Of a stretch of 64,000 nt of DNA, positions 46,839 to 57,660 are shown in pieces. This stretch comes from Theocolax elegans. Taxonomy: Eukaryota; Arthropoda; Insecta; Hymenoptera; Cerocephalidae. Each line of letters opens with the position of its first letter. Position 1 is the first letter of the stretch. The notes under the pieces were generated by a model that was not told where the DNA came from, searched no databases, and worked only from the letters and a program-made list of their open reading frames with translations. The stretch spans positions 19,766,502 through 19,830,501 of the forward strand of contig CM047431.1 of the NCBI GenBank assembly GCA_026168455.1. Reading direction: 5' to 3'. A program made the position numbers and the translations under genes.

Positions 46839-48349
46839 TTACAATACTTTTTTAAACACTATATTGTTAGTGTAAATTTTGATTTTATTTTTTAATGTAT
46901 CATTTTCTATTTTTGCATTATTTAACAGTAATATTTTTAAATTTTTTCTACTTTTAGCTCTTGAAAGAGTTACGTATAATTGACCATTGCTAAAAATTGG
47001 AGATGGTAAATAGATACCAACTTGATTGTATGACTGTCCTTGTGATTTGTTAATAGTCATTGCAAAACCTAATCGAATGGGAAATTGTTTTCTGCGCATG
47101 TTGAATGGTATATCTTCTTTAGATGGTGACAAAGTGATTCTTGGTATTAAAACTAATTTTCCAATTTTTTTCCGCTTATAATTTCTGCTTTAATTAAATG
47201 TTTCATAAGTTTTATTACTAATAATCTTGTTCCATTACAAAGACCTTCATTCACATTTAAATTTCTTAGAAGAATTAGTATTGCACCTACTTTTAATTGT
47301 AATTTATGTAGAGGAAGTCCATTAGGTGTAAGGGAATTAAGAAATTCTGTAGGTAACATGACATCTAAGTTTTCTCCATTATCATCTTCTGCTGTATCTA
47401 CACTTAAGTATTCAATAATTTGCCCTTTCATTATAGCCAAAATTTTATTATTTATTTCAATTACGTCGTTGTTGGTGAAGGCTAATATAACTTTATCATT
47501 TATTTTTATTTCGTTTTCAAAAATTTCTGCAATCATATCATTTTCTTTTGTTATTAAATCAAGAGAGATTTCAAGCAGTTCATCTTCTTCTTGATACATA
47601 TTTAAACGTTTACCTTCACCTACATTTAATAACCATTGTCTAAAATAATTGTCATTATCTGTCACTCGAAGATTTTCATTTAGTGTCATACGTATAAAAT
47701 TCGGCCATAAGTAACTGTTTTTAACTGAATTTTCAATAACTTCAGTACGACTACCATGTCGTATAACTGGTAATGTTTGCCTAAAATCGCCTGAAACAAC
47801 CAACATTTTACCACCAAATATTTTTTTATTATTACATATATCTTGAAATAGGCGATTGACTGCTTCAAAAGCATATTTCGATGTCATAGATATTTCATCC
47901 CATATTATAATTTGAACTTCTTTTAAATTTTTACCATCTATTGAATTAGATTTAATATTACATATAGTACATTCTGTGATATTAAGTGGTAGTTTAAATG
48001 TTGTGTGTACTGTTTTCCCGTTATGTAATAAATTTGCTGCAATCCCTGTCCAAGCAACATATAAAAATGAAATGTTTGAGAATTTAAGATAGTCTATTAG
48101 AACATTAAGTAAACAGCTTTTCTCACTTCCTCCTGGTCCATCAATAAAAAAGCTTTTTTTGTCTTCAATTTTTAAATGTTGCACAATAGTATCGAAAATG
48201 TCTTTGTTATGATTTTTTAAAGAATTTACTTTGACGTTTATTTCAGTAAATGTGCAACTTTTGTTATGTGTTGTTGATTTATCAGCATAATCTTCTATAA
48301 ATGTAGATATAACGGGTAAATTAAAATTATTTAAAGAATATCCATTCAA
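46839..48349 (-). pseudogene. Helitron PIF1-like helicase
   Basis: This superfamily 1 helicase drives strand displacement during Helitron movement. The 398-codon frame (47153-48349) has Walker A at residues 71-78 (GPGGSEKS, where the usual Gly before Lys is Glu), Walker B at 150-152 (WDEIS) and motif III (VVSGDFRQTLPVI). The remaining motifs (GFAMTINKSQGQS and YVTLSRAKS) follow at 46839-47132 after a frame break. The Glu in Walker A would harm ATP binding. Confidence 0.9.
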
Positions 48350-48375
48350 TTGTAGGTTCTTATCAATATTTAATG

Positions 48376-49409
48376 CTAGGTTTTCATCAGCATTTTGTTC
48401 ATATTTTGGGTGGTAAAAAAAGTGTTTCTATTTTTCGTACAAATCTCTTGCATTAATAGGATTGTGAAAAATACAAATATATGCAAATAATTCACAAAGA
48501 GCAGTAGGAAAGTGTAATTGTGTTGCTTCTTCCAAACATTTGTCCCATTCTTTATCTTCATTAACCAAATGTCTAGCTATAGAAGCTTCATAAAATGTAG
48601 AATAAATTATATCATCAACAGTACGTAAATCCTGAAATGATGATACTCCTTTGACATATAAAAGTAATAATCTTATAAAATATCGTTTTCGATCCTTTGG
48701 ATTCACTAAATACTTTCTGCTTAATACAGGTTATTTTGTTTTTTTTCTTTTGTTCCATGTTTTTGAATTATTATCAAATACATAATTTAATGGTATTTCG
48801 GAATATAAATAATTTCGTGCATCAGAATCGATTTGATTTAATTTTAAGTATGCTGTTAATGTCGTTTCTACATTTTTTTTTTAAATTTCTGTTTCTGTTC
48901 CTTCTTTAAAATACACTTCTTGTTCATCTTCATTGTGAATAGCTAATCTTATTATGGTATGTGAAAGTTCGTGTAGAGGGTATTCTAATAGTATTATATT
49001 CATTGCTTTCAATATCTTCATCATGAGTTAAATTAGAACTGTCTTTTGAGCTGATACCTGTGTCACGTATTTCTATGTTCGCACAGTCATGTTCTTTATA
49101 ACACTATTTAAATAAGTATTTTATACATTGGACTGTTGAGCATACTTCGACATTAATGTGACAATTAAATTTTAACAATAAATAAGGATTATACGAAACA
49201 ACAAACCGATTATCAGCTATTTTATTGTGGTATTTACCTTTATAATTGATTTTTTTGATATCATTTCTTCTTATATATAATGGATATCCTGATGAATTAA
49301 AAGTTGTTTTGTTATTAAATTTTTTTGGAAAATTTTTCGTACATTTTTTTGTGTCTTTACTCATGCAAGGTGAACTCATGTTTTGCTCTCCACAGGATCC
49401 ATGAATCAT
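48376..49409 (-). pseudogene. Helitron Rep-helicase middle region
   Basis: Frames read IHGSCGEQNMSSPCMS and GYPLYIRR (49104-49409), then EYPLHELSHTIIRLAIHNED with frame breaks (about 48900-49000). FIRLLLLYVKGVSSFQDLRT and LEEATQLHFPTALCELFA follow (48428-48706). These are the standard segments between Rep and helicase in Helitron proteins. Several frame breaks occur. Confidence 0.8.
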
Positions 49410-49499
49410 AAACTGTTTTACAATATTATATAAGCGTGGATAGATATCTTCGTTTGGAATTTCTGCGTTTATGAGTTCATCTACTTTTTCGGGAGTATT

Positions 49500-50276
49500 A
49501 ATTTTATAATTTTTATCTAAAAATTATAGCATATGCATGTGAGGAAGTCCACGTTTTTGAAATTCGATAACATAAGTGTAGGCGATACAATTTCCTAAAA
49601 CACCTTGCTTAATTACCAATTCTTTAAATTCTTTTATTTTTTGATGAAATACCTTAAATATTAAATCTGGTCTATCAATTACAGTTTCATATTTTTTTAA
49701 ATCTTCAGTTATTTCTTTTCAGTTTGGATTACATGTCATTGTTATAAATAAGTCAGGTTTTCCGTAACGATTTACTATACTCATTGAGTCAATGTAATTT
49801 TGTGTTAGGAATCTTGAACTTCCAACAAAATTTGATGGCAAAATAAACATTTTTCCAATTTTTATATTTTCAGATTCTTTTTTCTTGTGTAAATAGTCCA
49901 TTACGCCTTTATAATAATCGCTTCTTAAAATATCTTGGTTTTTCTTTACAAAATATAATCTTGATTGTTCAACTTTTACAAATGCATCAATTGTAAACTG
50001 TTGAGAAACTTTTCCCATATTAAGGTATGGATTAAATCCATTTCTCATAGAAAGTCTGTAATTATAAAATTGCAAACATGAAATATTGTTTTTCTTATAT
50101 TTGCATTTCATATTAGGCATCCATCCATATCCTCCATTTGGATAAATAAGTGGGTATGTCATTGGATCAGTGTGTTTACTTATTAAAGGAATACTAATTG
50201 GATTGTCATATTTTGAATATATAACTATATCCCGCTCTGAAGTAGGCAGTCCATTTTTTTTTCCTACAAATACCAT
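49500..50276 (-). pseudogene. Helitron Rep (HUH nuclease) domain, stop-broken
   Basis: This domain starts rolling-circle transposition by nicking one strand. The frame at 49719-50276 shows YPNGGYGWMP, QQFTIDAFVKVEQSRL and PDLFITMTCNPN. The next codon, normally Trp, is a TGA stop. Downstream, 49529-49554 reads FQKRGLPHMHML, the HUH motif with both histidines kept, followed by a TAA stop. Confidence 0.85.
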
Positions 50277-50335
50277 TGCAACTTCATTACAAGTAGCTTC
50301 ATTATATATATATATATTTTTATCTAATTTTTCTT

Positions 50336-51103
50336 CTAATATTCTAATTTTTCTTTTTCTACCTCACACATCATTTTATAAGCTTTAGCACAAGGATTAA
50401 CATTTCTAATTAAGCTATCTAATTTACTTGACAATTCTAATTTTGTATCTAAATTATTTTTAAAACTTTTTCTTTCAGCTGCAGCTAATTCATTATCTAG
50501 AACATACAATTGCCCATATTTTCGAGCTTCATTTTCATTTGGATGTAAAGCAAAAACATTGTGATATATTTGACCACATATTCTAAGAATTTGTGGTCCA
50601 CTACCAGATAACTTATCAAAATTAGCTCCAAAGCTTGCAAAAGCTAACGCATTATTATATAGCCGAATATTTTTGCGAAAATTAATACTATCTTCCGATA
50701 TTCCTGTAGCTAATTGCTTTAATTCTTCCGGATAGGGAGGCATTTTCGGTAAGTCTACGTTTCCTTTGTGACAACAATTAGAAAATTCTTTACCTAGTGT
50801 ATATTCAAAAACAAAATGTTTAGTATTACAATGTTTACAAGTTTCAGACATATAACCTAAATTGTTTTCAATAATTATTTTTTCATCAAAATCTACATTT
50901 GCTATTCGACCTATTATTTTGGATTTACTTACTAATTTTACATTTTGTTCATTTTTAATTAAAATACGTTTATTTAATTCTTTATAATTTATACCTTTTT
51001 TAGTATTAATTGGTTTATCATATATGTTAAAAAATTTTCCTTCATCAATTTTTAATTTTTTAAGCAATATGATTGGTATTTCCATGTCTTTGTCATTTTT
51101 CAT
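50336..51103 (-). pseudogene. Helitron N-terminal zinc-finger region
   Basis: The 255-codon frame contains TCKHCNTKHFVFE and then FSNCCHKGNVDLP, the CxxC...CCxxG zinc-finger signature that precedes the Rep domain in Helitron proteins. The conserved tract ALAFASFGAN and QIYHNVFALHP follows. It ends just before the Rep domain in a different frame. Confidence 0.85.
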
Positions 51104-51139
51104 ACATATGCGTCTTTTTAAATTTTTTTGTAAATGGTT

Positions 51140-51869
51140 TTATACTAATTTATCGATATCATTTTTTCTACTTTCGTTTAATATTTTTCCATTTAATTTT
51201 TTCTTTTCATGTTTTTTACATTGATCAGTATTTTCATTATAATAAATATGTTGTTTTTGTAATGCTTCTTTTTCTCGTTCATTTTTTAATTCGTCACTAT
51301 TTATTTTTTGTCTTTTCATCATGGTTTGCTGTTTTCTCTTTATTTTTTTTTTCTTCTATTTTGCCGTCATTACTATTTTTACTTTTTACATAAGCTTCTT
51401 TTTTTCGTAATGCTTCTTTTTCTCGTTCATTTTTTATTTCGTCACCATTCATTTTTTGTCTTTTCATCATGGTTTGCTGTTTTCTTTTTTATTTTTATTC
51501 TTCTATTTTGCCGTCGTTGCTATTTTTATTATTTACATAAGCTTCTTTTTTCGTAATGCATCTTGTTCTCGTTCATTTTTTATTTCGTCACTATTTATTT
51601 TTGTCTTTTCATCATGGTTTGCTGTTTTCTCTTTATTTTTTTTCTTCTATTTTGCCGTCATTATTATCTTTACTTCTCATATAAGCTTCTTTTTTATGCA
51701 ACGCTTCTTTTTCTCGTTCATTTTTTATATCGATACAGCTGATTGTTTGCCTTTTTATCATAGTTTGCTGTTTTATTTTTAGCTGTTTTATTTCTATATC
51801 ATTAAATTGTTTATTTTTATTTTTTTGATAAAATGAACTATAAGTTGGTATTTCATAGTCTATTTCCAT
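51140..51869 (-). pseudogene. Charged linker with tandem KEREKEALxK repeats
   Basis: Minus-strand frames read a unit with EREKEAL followed by KKEAY or KQHIYY and KIEEKK, repeated about four times at roughly 145-bp spacing (near 51260, 51415, 51565 and 51705). Each unit has a conserved run encoding MMKRQ. It links the protease ORF to the Helitron Rep protein. Helitron proteins often begin with charged low-complexity sequence, but the tandem unit is unusual. Frame breaks occur between units. Confidence 0.6.
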
Positions 51870-51922
51870 TGGGGTAATAGAATCAACGGAAATGATTTTA
51901 TCTTTATTATATAAATTTAGAA

Positions 51923-52600
51923 TTAAATTTCTGTTGAAAATTTTATTCTACTATTTTTATTTCTGCTGCATTGAAATTCAATTTTTTTTTCATCAATACA
52001 ACAAATATGAATCATGTATCTTTTGATTGGTATTGTTGAAATATTATAGTTTATATTTTGTAAAATTGGAAACATCGTAATACTACGTGTTTCGTATATT
52101 TTTAGTAAATGTGAACGCATTTGCGAAATATCATAGTTTAAACTGCATGGGCATAAATTAAATACAATAGAGACAGCAAAAGCTATGGCGAAAATTCCAC
52201 AATCATAACTATTGGTTTGAAATTGCACTGTTTCAAAAATAATTTTTAATTGTTGACTATCTGGAAATAATCTATTGATGTATACTTTATGTTCATTTTG
52301 CAAATATTTAGCATTTAAACTATCATAAATGTGTATCGTTCTATTATTGTAATACATACAAATCCAATGACCTTTTTCATATTTTCCAGAAAATAACAAT
52401 TGAATGTATTCATTATTCATTTGAACTGAGTTAATATTATATTGTTTTTGAACTAAAAGAGTTGTTTGCATATTGAATGGTGTACATGATTTAAGGATGT
52501 TATTAAATTCTAATATGTGTTCATCATTTAACATAGAAGCATCGTCGCTATATGGATCAATCGTTTTTACAACTAATATTTTTATTTCCGTCAAACCCAT
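51923..52600 (-). CDS. Ulp1-like (C48) cysteine protease ORF
   Basis: The frame of 225 codons is intact and has the catalytic set of C48 cysteine proteases: H78 in KGHWICMYY, D93 in IHIYDSLN, Q128 in FQTNS and C134 in YDCGIFAIAFA. Such enzymes normally cleave SUMO-type conjugates. It is read in the same direction as the Helitron helicase ORF, 50 bp upstream of its linker but in a different frame. The start at 52600 keeps the whole domain; sequence before it is AT-rich. The protease may be part of the Helitron or of the neighbouring Polinton-type element, which also uses a related protease class. The co-orientation and a similar charged linker beside the 1-kb fragment favour the Helitron. Confidence 0.75.
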   Translation of the reverse strand: MGLTEIKILVVKTIDPYSDDASMLNDEHILEFNNILKSCTPFNMQTTLLVQKQYNINSVQMNNEYIQLLFSGKYEKGHWICMYYNNRTIHIYDSLNAKYLQNEHKVYINRLFPDSQQLKIIFETVQFQTNSYDCGIFAIAFAVSIVFNLCPCSLNYDISQMRSHLLKIYETRSITMFPILQNINYNISTIPIKRYMIHICCIDEKKIEFQCSRNKNSRIKFSTEI

Positions 52601-53240
52601 TATAAAAATGGTTTATTTTACAAAATGATTCACAATTATAAAAATAATATTAATAATTTGTTTCAATTGTTTAATAATAATTATAATTTTTTTTATTTTT
52701 CTAAACGATTATTTTAAATTTTTTATTAATATTTTTTTGTAAAGCTGAAAAAAATAAAATATAAATTATTAGAAAACAGTGTTTATAAGAAAGTAGCTTC
52801 AATGTAATGAATGAAATATAGTTAATATAAATTTAATATTTTATAAATACTAATATTATACATACCCTAGTGGAAATACATTTTCGATGAAAATGCTCCA
52901 AAGTATGCTAAAAGTGGGCCAACTTGCGCCAAAAGTGGGCCGATGTTTACCAACATTGAAATATTTGGAACATTTTTCCAGTTTTGGCAAACTTTAGCCC
53001 ACTTTTGGCCAATTTAGGAACATTTTGTATTGATTATGGAATACATTTTCCAACCAGTAAAAAATTGTTTTTCACATGCAATTTCTTAAATTAAGGCGCA
53101 CTTAATTGCGTTGATAATATTTAATATTGCAATAATAATATGTTGTAAATAATATGTTGTAATAATCTTTTCTGTAAATGGGCCAACATTTACACGAAAG
53201 TGTTGAAAGACGATCTTAAACTGTTAAAAATATTTCTAGT
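52601..53240. other. AT-rich spacer with a small inverted repeat
   Basis: An inverted pair around CTAAAAGTGGGCC and AGCCCACTTTTGGCC lies at about 52890-53020. No gene. Confidence 0.5.
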
Positions 53241-53352
53241 CAATCTTTTTTTCTATTACCTCTTTTCTTTCTGCTGTTAGAAGTTGTTTGTTTCCTTCGC
53301 TTTGTTACACCCCGCTTCCTTGTAGCACTTTTCAGCTTATGTTTTTTCTTAC

Positions 53353-53655
53353 TTACACTCTTTTTTTCGTACTTGTATATGATGTGCTAGGTGCACCAAA
53401 CAATTGCAACAGCGCATGATTTCTATAGCAGGATATTTTGTACTGCGACCTCTCCATGAATTTGTCCAATTTTTCTTCAGCCTTTCTTTTCAAAACTTGA
53501 GCAGATTCTTTGATACACTTAGGAAAAGATTCCTTGATGGGTGTGTTATGCGTCGCAACATCTGATATAATATTGAAACCCGTACCAACAGCCTCTTTAC
53601 CCACGACTATTGCTCCACGACTGAGGAGCGGAAGTACATGACGAAATACGCCAGC
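53353..53655 (-). pseudogene. Polinton-type small basic protein fragment
   Basis: The frame reads LLSRGAIVVGKEAVGTGFNI, then SAQVLKRKAEEKLDKFMERS, with a basic C-terminus. This matches small, basic virion-associated proteins in elements of this type. Its 34-bp segment at 53541-53574 is duplicated exactly at 41957-41990. Confidence 0.6.
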
Positions 53656-54113
53656 TAGGAAGGTACCAAATCAAATGAAAACAATTGACCGTATTGAGTT
53701 CTTTTAGCTATTTCAATTGTCTGAAATGAGCTTAGTAACAAGGGTATATACATTGATGGCGAAAAACTTTTGCTTCTGGTAGTACCGTATTCGTAATTAT
53801 TGCTATTTATAGAAACAGCTCTTAGTAATCGCGATTGGACATCTCCTGTGACATACGGTTCACAGATGTCGCTGTAAATCATGAACATGGATGGTAAATC
53901 GTTAGATAGGCGGGCTGGTCTGTCGCCCTCAAATGAGTATTGACTACCCATAAAGACAATTTGTCTACCTTTTTCAAACCCGAGAATTTTATGCACTTTC
54001 TCCGATAGAAACAAGTATACTCTCCGTATACTGCTGATCAAATACGCAATTCTGTAAGCATCAAATTTTCCACTCATGACTGATTTGACTCTATTCTCGT
54101 TGAAGAAATACAT
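53655..54113 (-). pseudogene. Polinton-type virion-like protein fragment
   Basis: The 152-codon frame reads LSEKVHKILGFEKG, FMIYSDICEPYVTGDVQSRL and YIPLLLSSFQTIEI. The pattern matches the C-terminal half of a family found beside F54H12.2-like genes in animal genomes and thought to be virion components. The N-terminal half was not seen. Confidence 0.6.
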
Positions 54114-54249
54114 TTCATAGAAACCGACCTATCTTCAACTTTCCAAAAATCTTGTAACCGGATCTACTGGGGTAATTGAGTAATGTGGGACATAGTATTT
54201 TCCGAGAAATAATTCATACTGCTATTGCTAGATAGAATAATGTAAAATT

Positions 54250-55305
54250 AATCTTTCATTTCTCTGAAAGTTGAGTGGCCTTGATCCAAAAATTGAACTT
54301 GTCTGGATATCCTTTCTAGCTAACGAAATACTCGAACGAAGCTACATTGAGATCTTTTCCGACTCTACTTAATTCCTTTGCGTAAAAACAACCATCTTGT
54401 TAATCTTCCGAAAGATCTTACAAAAAATAGATTGATGGTTGACGTGTGATTCAAATACGAACTATTTTAAAAATCTCTAAAGTCCATCCACTCTCGTAAC
54501 CTTTGTCAAAGACACTTCTGGCACGACTTACGCGCACTAACTCACCGACTTTGAACCTGGGTCTTTGCTTCGATGCGTCATTTTCATATCGTTGTTGTAA
54601 ATTTTCCCGCGCTTTATTTACATTATACAAAGTTACGGCTGCCGGTGTCATTTTTGTCGCTGAATGTTTACTCTGATTATAACCGTGTACAATATTCTGC
54701 AAAACATCGATGTATCTCCGTGTTTTTTTTGTAGGTGAAGTAGCGCCAAACTCGCTCTTTGATTGTCCGTATCAATCTCTCTACAATGGCAGCCTTTGTA
54801 TCTGGACTTCGTGCTACTCCGTGAGCAATGTCGTCGCGTAAAACTTATTGCATTTTGTGTCCGACAAATTCTTTTCCATTATCCGTTTATAAACAAATTG
54901 GCTTACGTCCGTAACTTCTGGATAATATTTAGGAAAAGACAGCAGTTTTCTTGGAAGACTTGTCCTTTATTGGCTACAGCCAACTATATTTCCTCACAAC
55001 ATCAACAACAATCAAAATGTAGCTACAGTCATCGTTGTAGATTTTTAAAGATCTTAAATCCAATAAATTGGTCTCCCAGACATCATCCAAGTTACGTATA
55101 TTATAACTACGATGCGGGAATTGATGTCTATTTGTGCGATGTAAGTTATAGGCATCTTGACTCTCGAGCCATTCGGTAGCAATTTCGCGATTGAGATTGT
55201 TCTTTTTTGTATGGGCGGCGTGGAAAAGTTATCAACGCTGGCATAAGCTGCTGGATTAGGAGGTGAGTAGTAAATATCACTAAATCTTATATTTTTCTTT
55301 TTCAT
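54250..55305 (-). pseudogene. Polinton-type rve integrase, broken
   Basis: This kind of integrase inserts element DNA using an Asp-Asp-Glu active site. The visible pieces are the core strand ending YILIVVDVV.KYSW with the first Asp (about 54960-55040), TDNGKEFVG with the second Asp (about 54875-54905) and an IVERLIRTIKERVWRYF region with the catalytic Glu (about 54740-54790). The C-terminal part runs MTPAAVTLYNVN, then FKVGELVRVSRARSVFDKGY (54451-54702), ending in a chromo- or SH3-like GYPDKFN.WI segment near 54310. One stop follows the first strand and at least two frame shifts occur. It resembles nematode F54H12.3. Confidence 0.75.
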
Positions 55306-55561
55306 TGTGCATTACATCACTTTTTTACATTTTCATTACTACGTTTTTAGAAGCATTTTTCACTAAATCATTAGTTTCATCAATCTTTGATGATTTATCA
55401 ATTTTTTTTCAATTTAAATAGAAATGCGCCTTTAAAATAACTGCGTCTTTGGGGGCAAAAAGTCGTGTTACAGTATGACAACTTATACCAAATTTGATGT
55501 GTCTCCGCCTTTTAAGGGGGTTCCATACTCAATTTTTGATGTTTAATTAATAAAAAAGCAG

Positions 55562-55824
55562 AACAGTATGTGAAAAAATAAGAGAAGAGGCGCCTTCGTT
55601 TATTGACAATCTAGCTGTTTGCTGAATTCTAGATTAAAATATTATTGCGTTTTCGAGAAAAGTCTTACCAAAAATATCAAATTTTTTCACCTCGTTGAGG
55701 TTAGATTCACATTTTTGGTAAGACTTTTCTCAAAAACGCAATATAATTTTAATCTGAAATTCAGCACACAGTTAGATTATTAATAAACGAAGGCGCCTCT
55801 TCTCTTATTTTTTCACATACTGTT
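55562..55824. mobile_element. MITE-like palindrome
   Basis: The ends AACAGTATGTGAAAAAATAA and its complement bound arms of about 110-120 bp, including AGAGAAGAGGCGCC and TTGGTAAGACTTTTCTC. The right arm closes at about 55824. The short centre contains TCACCTCGTTGAGGT. Confidence 0.85.
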
Positions 55825-57567
55825 TTATTTACAAATTTATTACTAGTAATCATGATTGCCGATAAGGTAGGGAGGATAAATTTTGACTATGGCACCCCGT
55901 TAACTTTTTGTTACTTGGCACGTAGCGGTAGTGGAATTTATTGTCCGGGAAAATGCATGTGCGAAACCTACAATTTCTGCTTTAAAACGAGCAAAAAATA
56001 TCCGTATGGTCTATAGGTAGTCGTCCCAGTAAGCCTCTTGCAGAAATCGTGGGTCCTTCGGACACAGTTGACATGAGAGATGTATCTGCAATCAATTGCA
56101 CAAATTTCTAAATATAACAATGTTTTTTTATTTATGGCCGATTGCCAATGTCCTTTCGTATCTGCCACCCATTGACTCGCCGTTCGTCATAACTCTGTCT
56201 CTGTTTATTCGGTAACAGCGTGGGCAACCATGCCAAAAACAGGTGTGAAATTAAAGCACAATACCAGGATGGTTGTCTTTATTGACACGTGTGTGCAGTA
56301 ATCGTTTACCAGGATATTTTCCGATAGTCTCTTTTCTCGAAACCGCTCTGTATGATCAACATTTCGATGAAGCACACGTTGTTCCACCCATGAAATCCAG
56401 TTTAGGACAATTTCAGACTGATTGTCGGTAACCTTTCAATGATATAATTCCCATTTGATTTTTTTTCGAAAACATTTTTTTGAAAACTCTTTATCAAACA
56501 CATATTAAGAAGGTGTCAATATTCGCAAGTATAGTGTACTTCACTCCTGCTTTAACCTTTAGAGAACCGGGATTTGAGAGTTGTGATTGCCCTCAGAAAG
56601 TGGTCGAAAAAGGTATCTGATATCATTGATTGACTATGGGGTGAAGGTCGATCAATGATCGAGTCATTATAATGGTTCTCCGGCTCGGGTAGTAATGCGT
56701 GTGTTAATTTTTTAAATTTAATTTTACGATCTGGATTAGGCTGTAAATATTAAAAAAATAGCATATTCTAATATAAATCCGTATAGTACAATTATCTGCT
56801 TTTCGACATTCAAAATGGCGGGTAGAAATTTTAGTTCACAAGCAGAAAAACTCAATAACACCAATAAAAAAAAGATTGTGTGAACCAGACATGCCATATA
56901 TGATATCCGATGTATTTTTTGTGCTGATCACGAATCTGAGGTTAAAATTGGGCCATCACGTCACTATTTTTTTCTAACCTCAAAAAATATGAAAAAAATT
57001 CAAATTTTGATGGATTCTCGAGATTTCTGAATAATTGAAGGTCGACTGACCAATTCTAACAGTGAATTCGTAATCGGCGTAAAAAGTAAAGTTTCGGATT
57101 TTATATTTCTTTTCGCAATTCATGTACTTCAAAGTATTTTTCTCTGCTGATCGCAAATTCGATGTCAGAATTGTGCCATTACATCACATTTCGTAACCTC
57201 AAAACACAGGTGAAAATGGAAAATTCATAATAAAGGGCCATGAGAAGTACGAACTTTTTGTTAGGCGTTTGCCTTCATTATTTTTTTTTTTTTGACAAAA
57301 ACCTCTCAATTGACCACTAGGTGGCATAGGCCTATGGTGCAGGCATTCGCAAGCGGTTCTTCATTTTTGAAACCTTATATACAACCAATAAGATTCTTAG
57401 CACAGAACTTTTATTCAACGCAGTTTTGGGAGTACTAGTCATCTGTAGAGCCTTCGAGTTAGTTTCTCACTCATTTTATGCATTGTATTATTAAAATAAT
57501 TATATCATTTGAACTTTCTAAAAAAATTTATTTACTCGCTGTAATGACGAGTTTTCAAAATGCTTAG
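55825..57567. other. Noncoding stretch with unassigned minus-strand frames
   Basis: Minus-strand frames at 55968-56168 and 56205-56387 may be parts of one decayed ORF. They read CAIDCRYISHVNCVRRTHDF and LVLCFNFTPVFGMVAHA, but the protein is not recognised. The remainder is AT-rich. Confidence 0.35.
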
Positions 57568-57660
57568 AGTAGTGACGAGTCTGAGTCTGATGAAGAAGTT
57601 AAAACAGATATAAGTGGTGCTTCTTATAGTGATGAAAATACGCAAGATTATATATTGTAA
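57568..57660 (+). pseudogene. Possible piggyBac transposase N-terminal scrap
   Basis: A plus-strand stretch reads SSDESESDEEVKTDISGASY followed by SDENTQDYIL and a stop. An acidic N-terminus is usual in piggyBac-type transposases. The link to the C-terminal piece at 59587-59826 rests only on proximity and orientation. Confidence 0.35.

Larger units (their letters stand above)
46839..52600 (-). mobile_element. Helitron with Rep, PIF1-like helicase and Ulp1-like ORF
   Basis: On the minus strand the order is a Ulp1-like protease ORF (51923-52600), a charged repeat linker (about 51140-51870), the N-terminal zinc-finger region (50336-51103), the Rep-type HUH region (about 49500-50276), a middle region (48376-49409) and the helicase (46839-48349). 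This is the Rep-Hel layout of rolling-circle Helitrons. The copy is dead: several frameshifts and stops break the long ORF. Element ends were not located. Confidence 0.88.
53250..55305 (-). mobile_element. Polinton/Maverick-type element remnant
   Basis: On the minus strand, a retrovirus-like integrase (54250-55305) is followed by two virion-like protein fragments (53655-54113 and about 53353-53655). This gene combination is typical of Polinton/Maverick or related virus-like elements in animal genomes. The polymerase B gene and terminal repeats were not found. Stops and frameshifts break the integrase. Confidence 0.75.
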
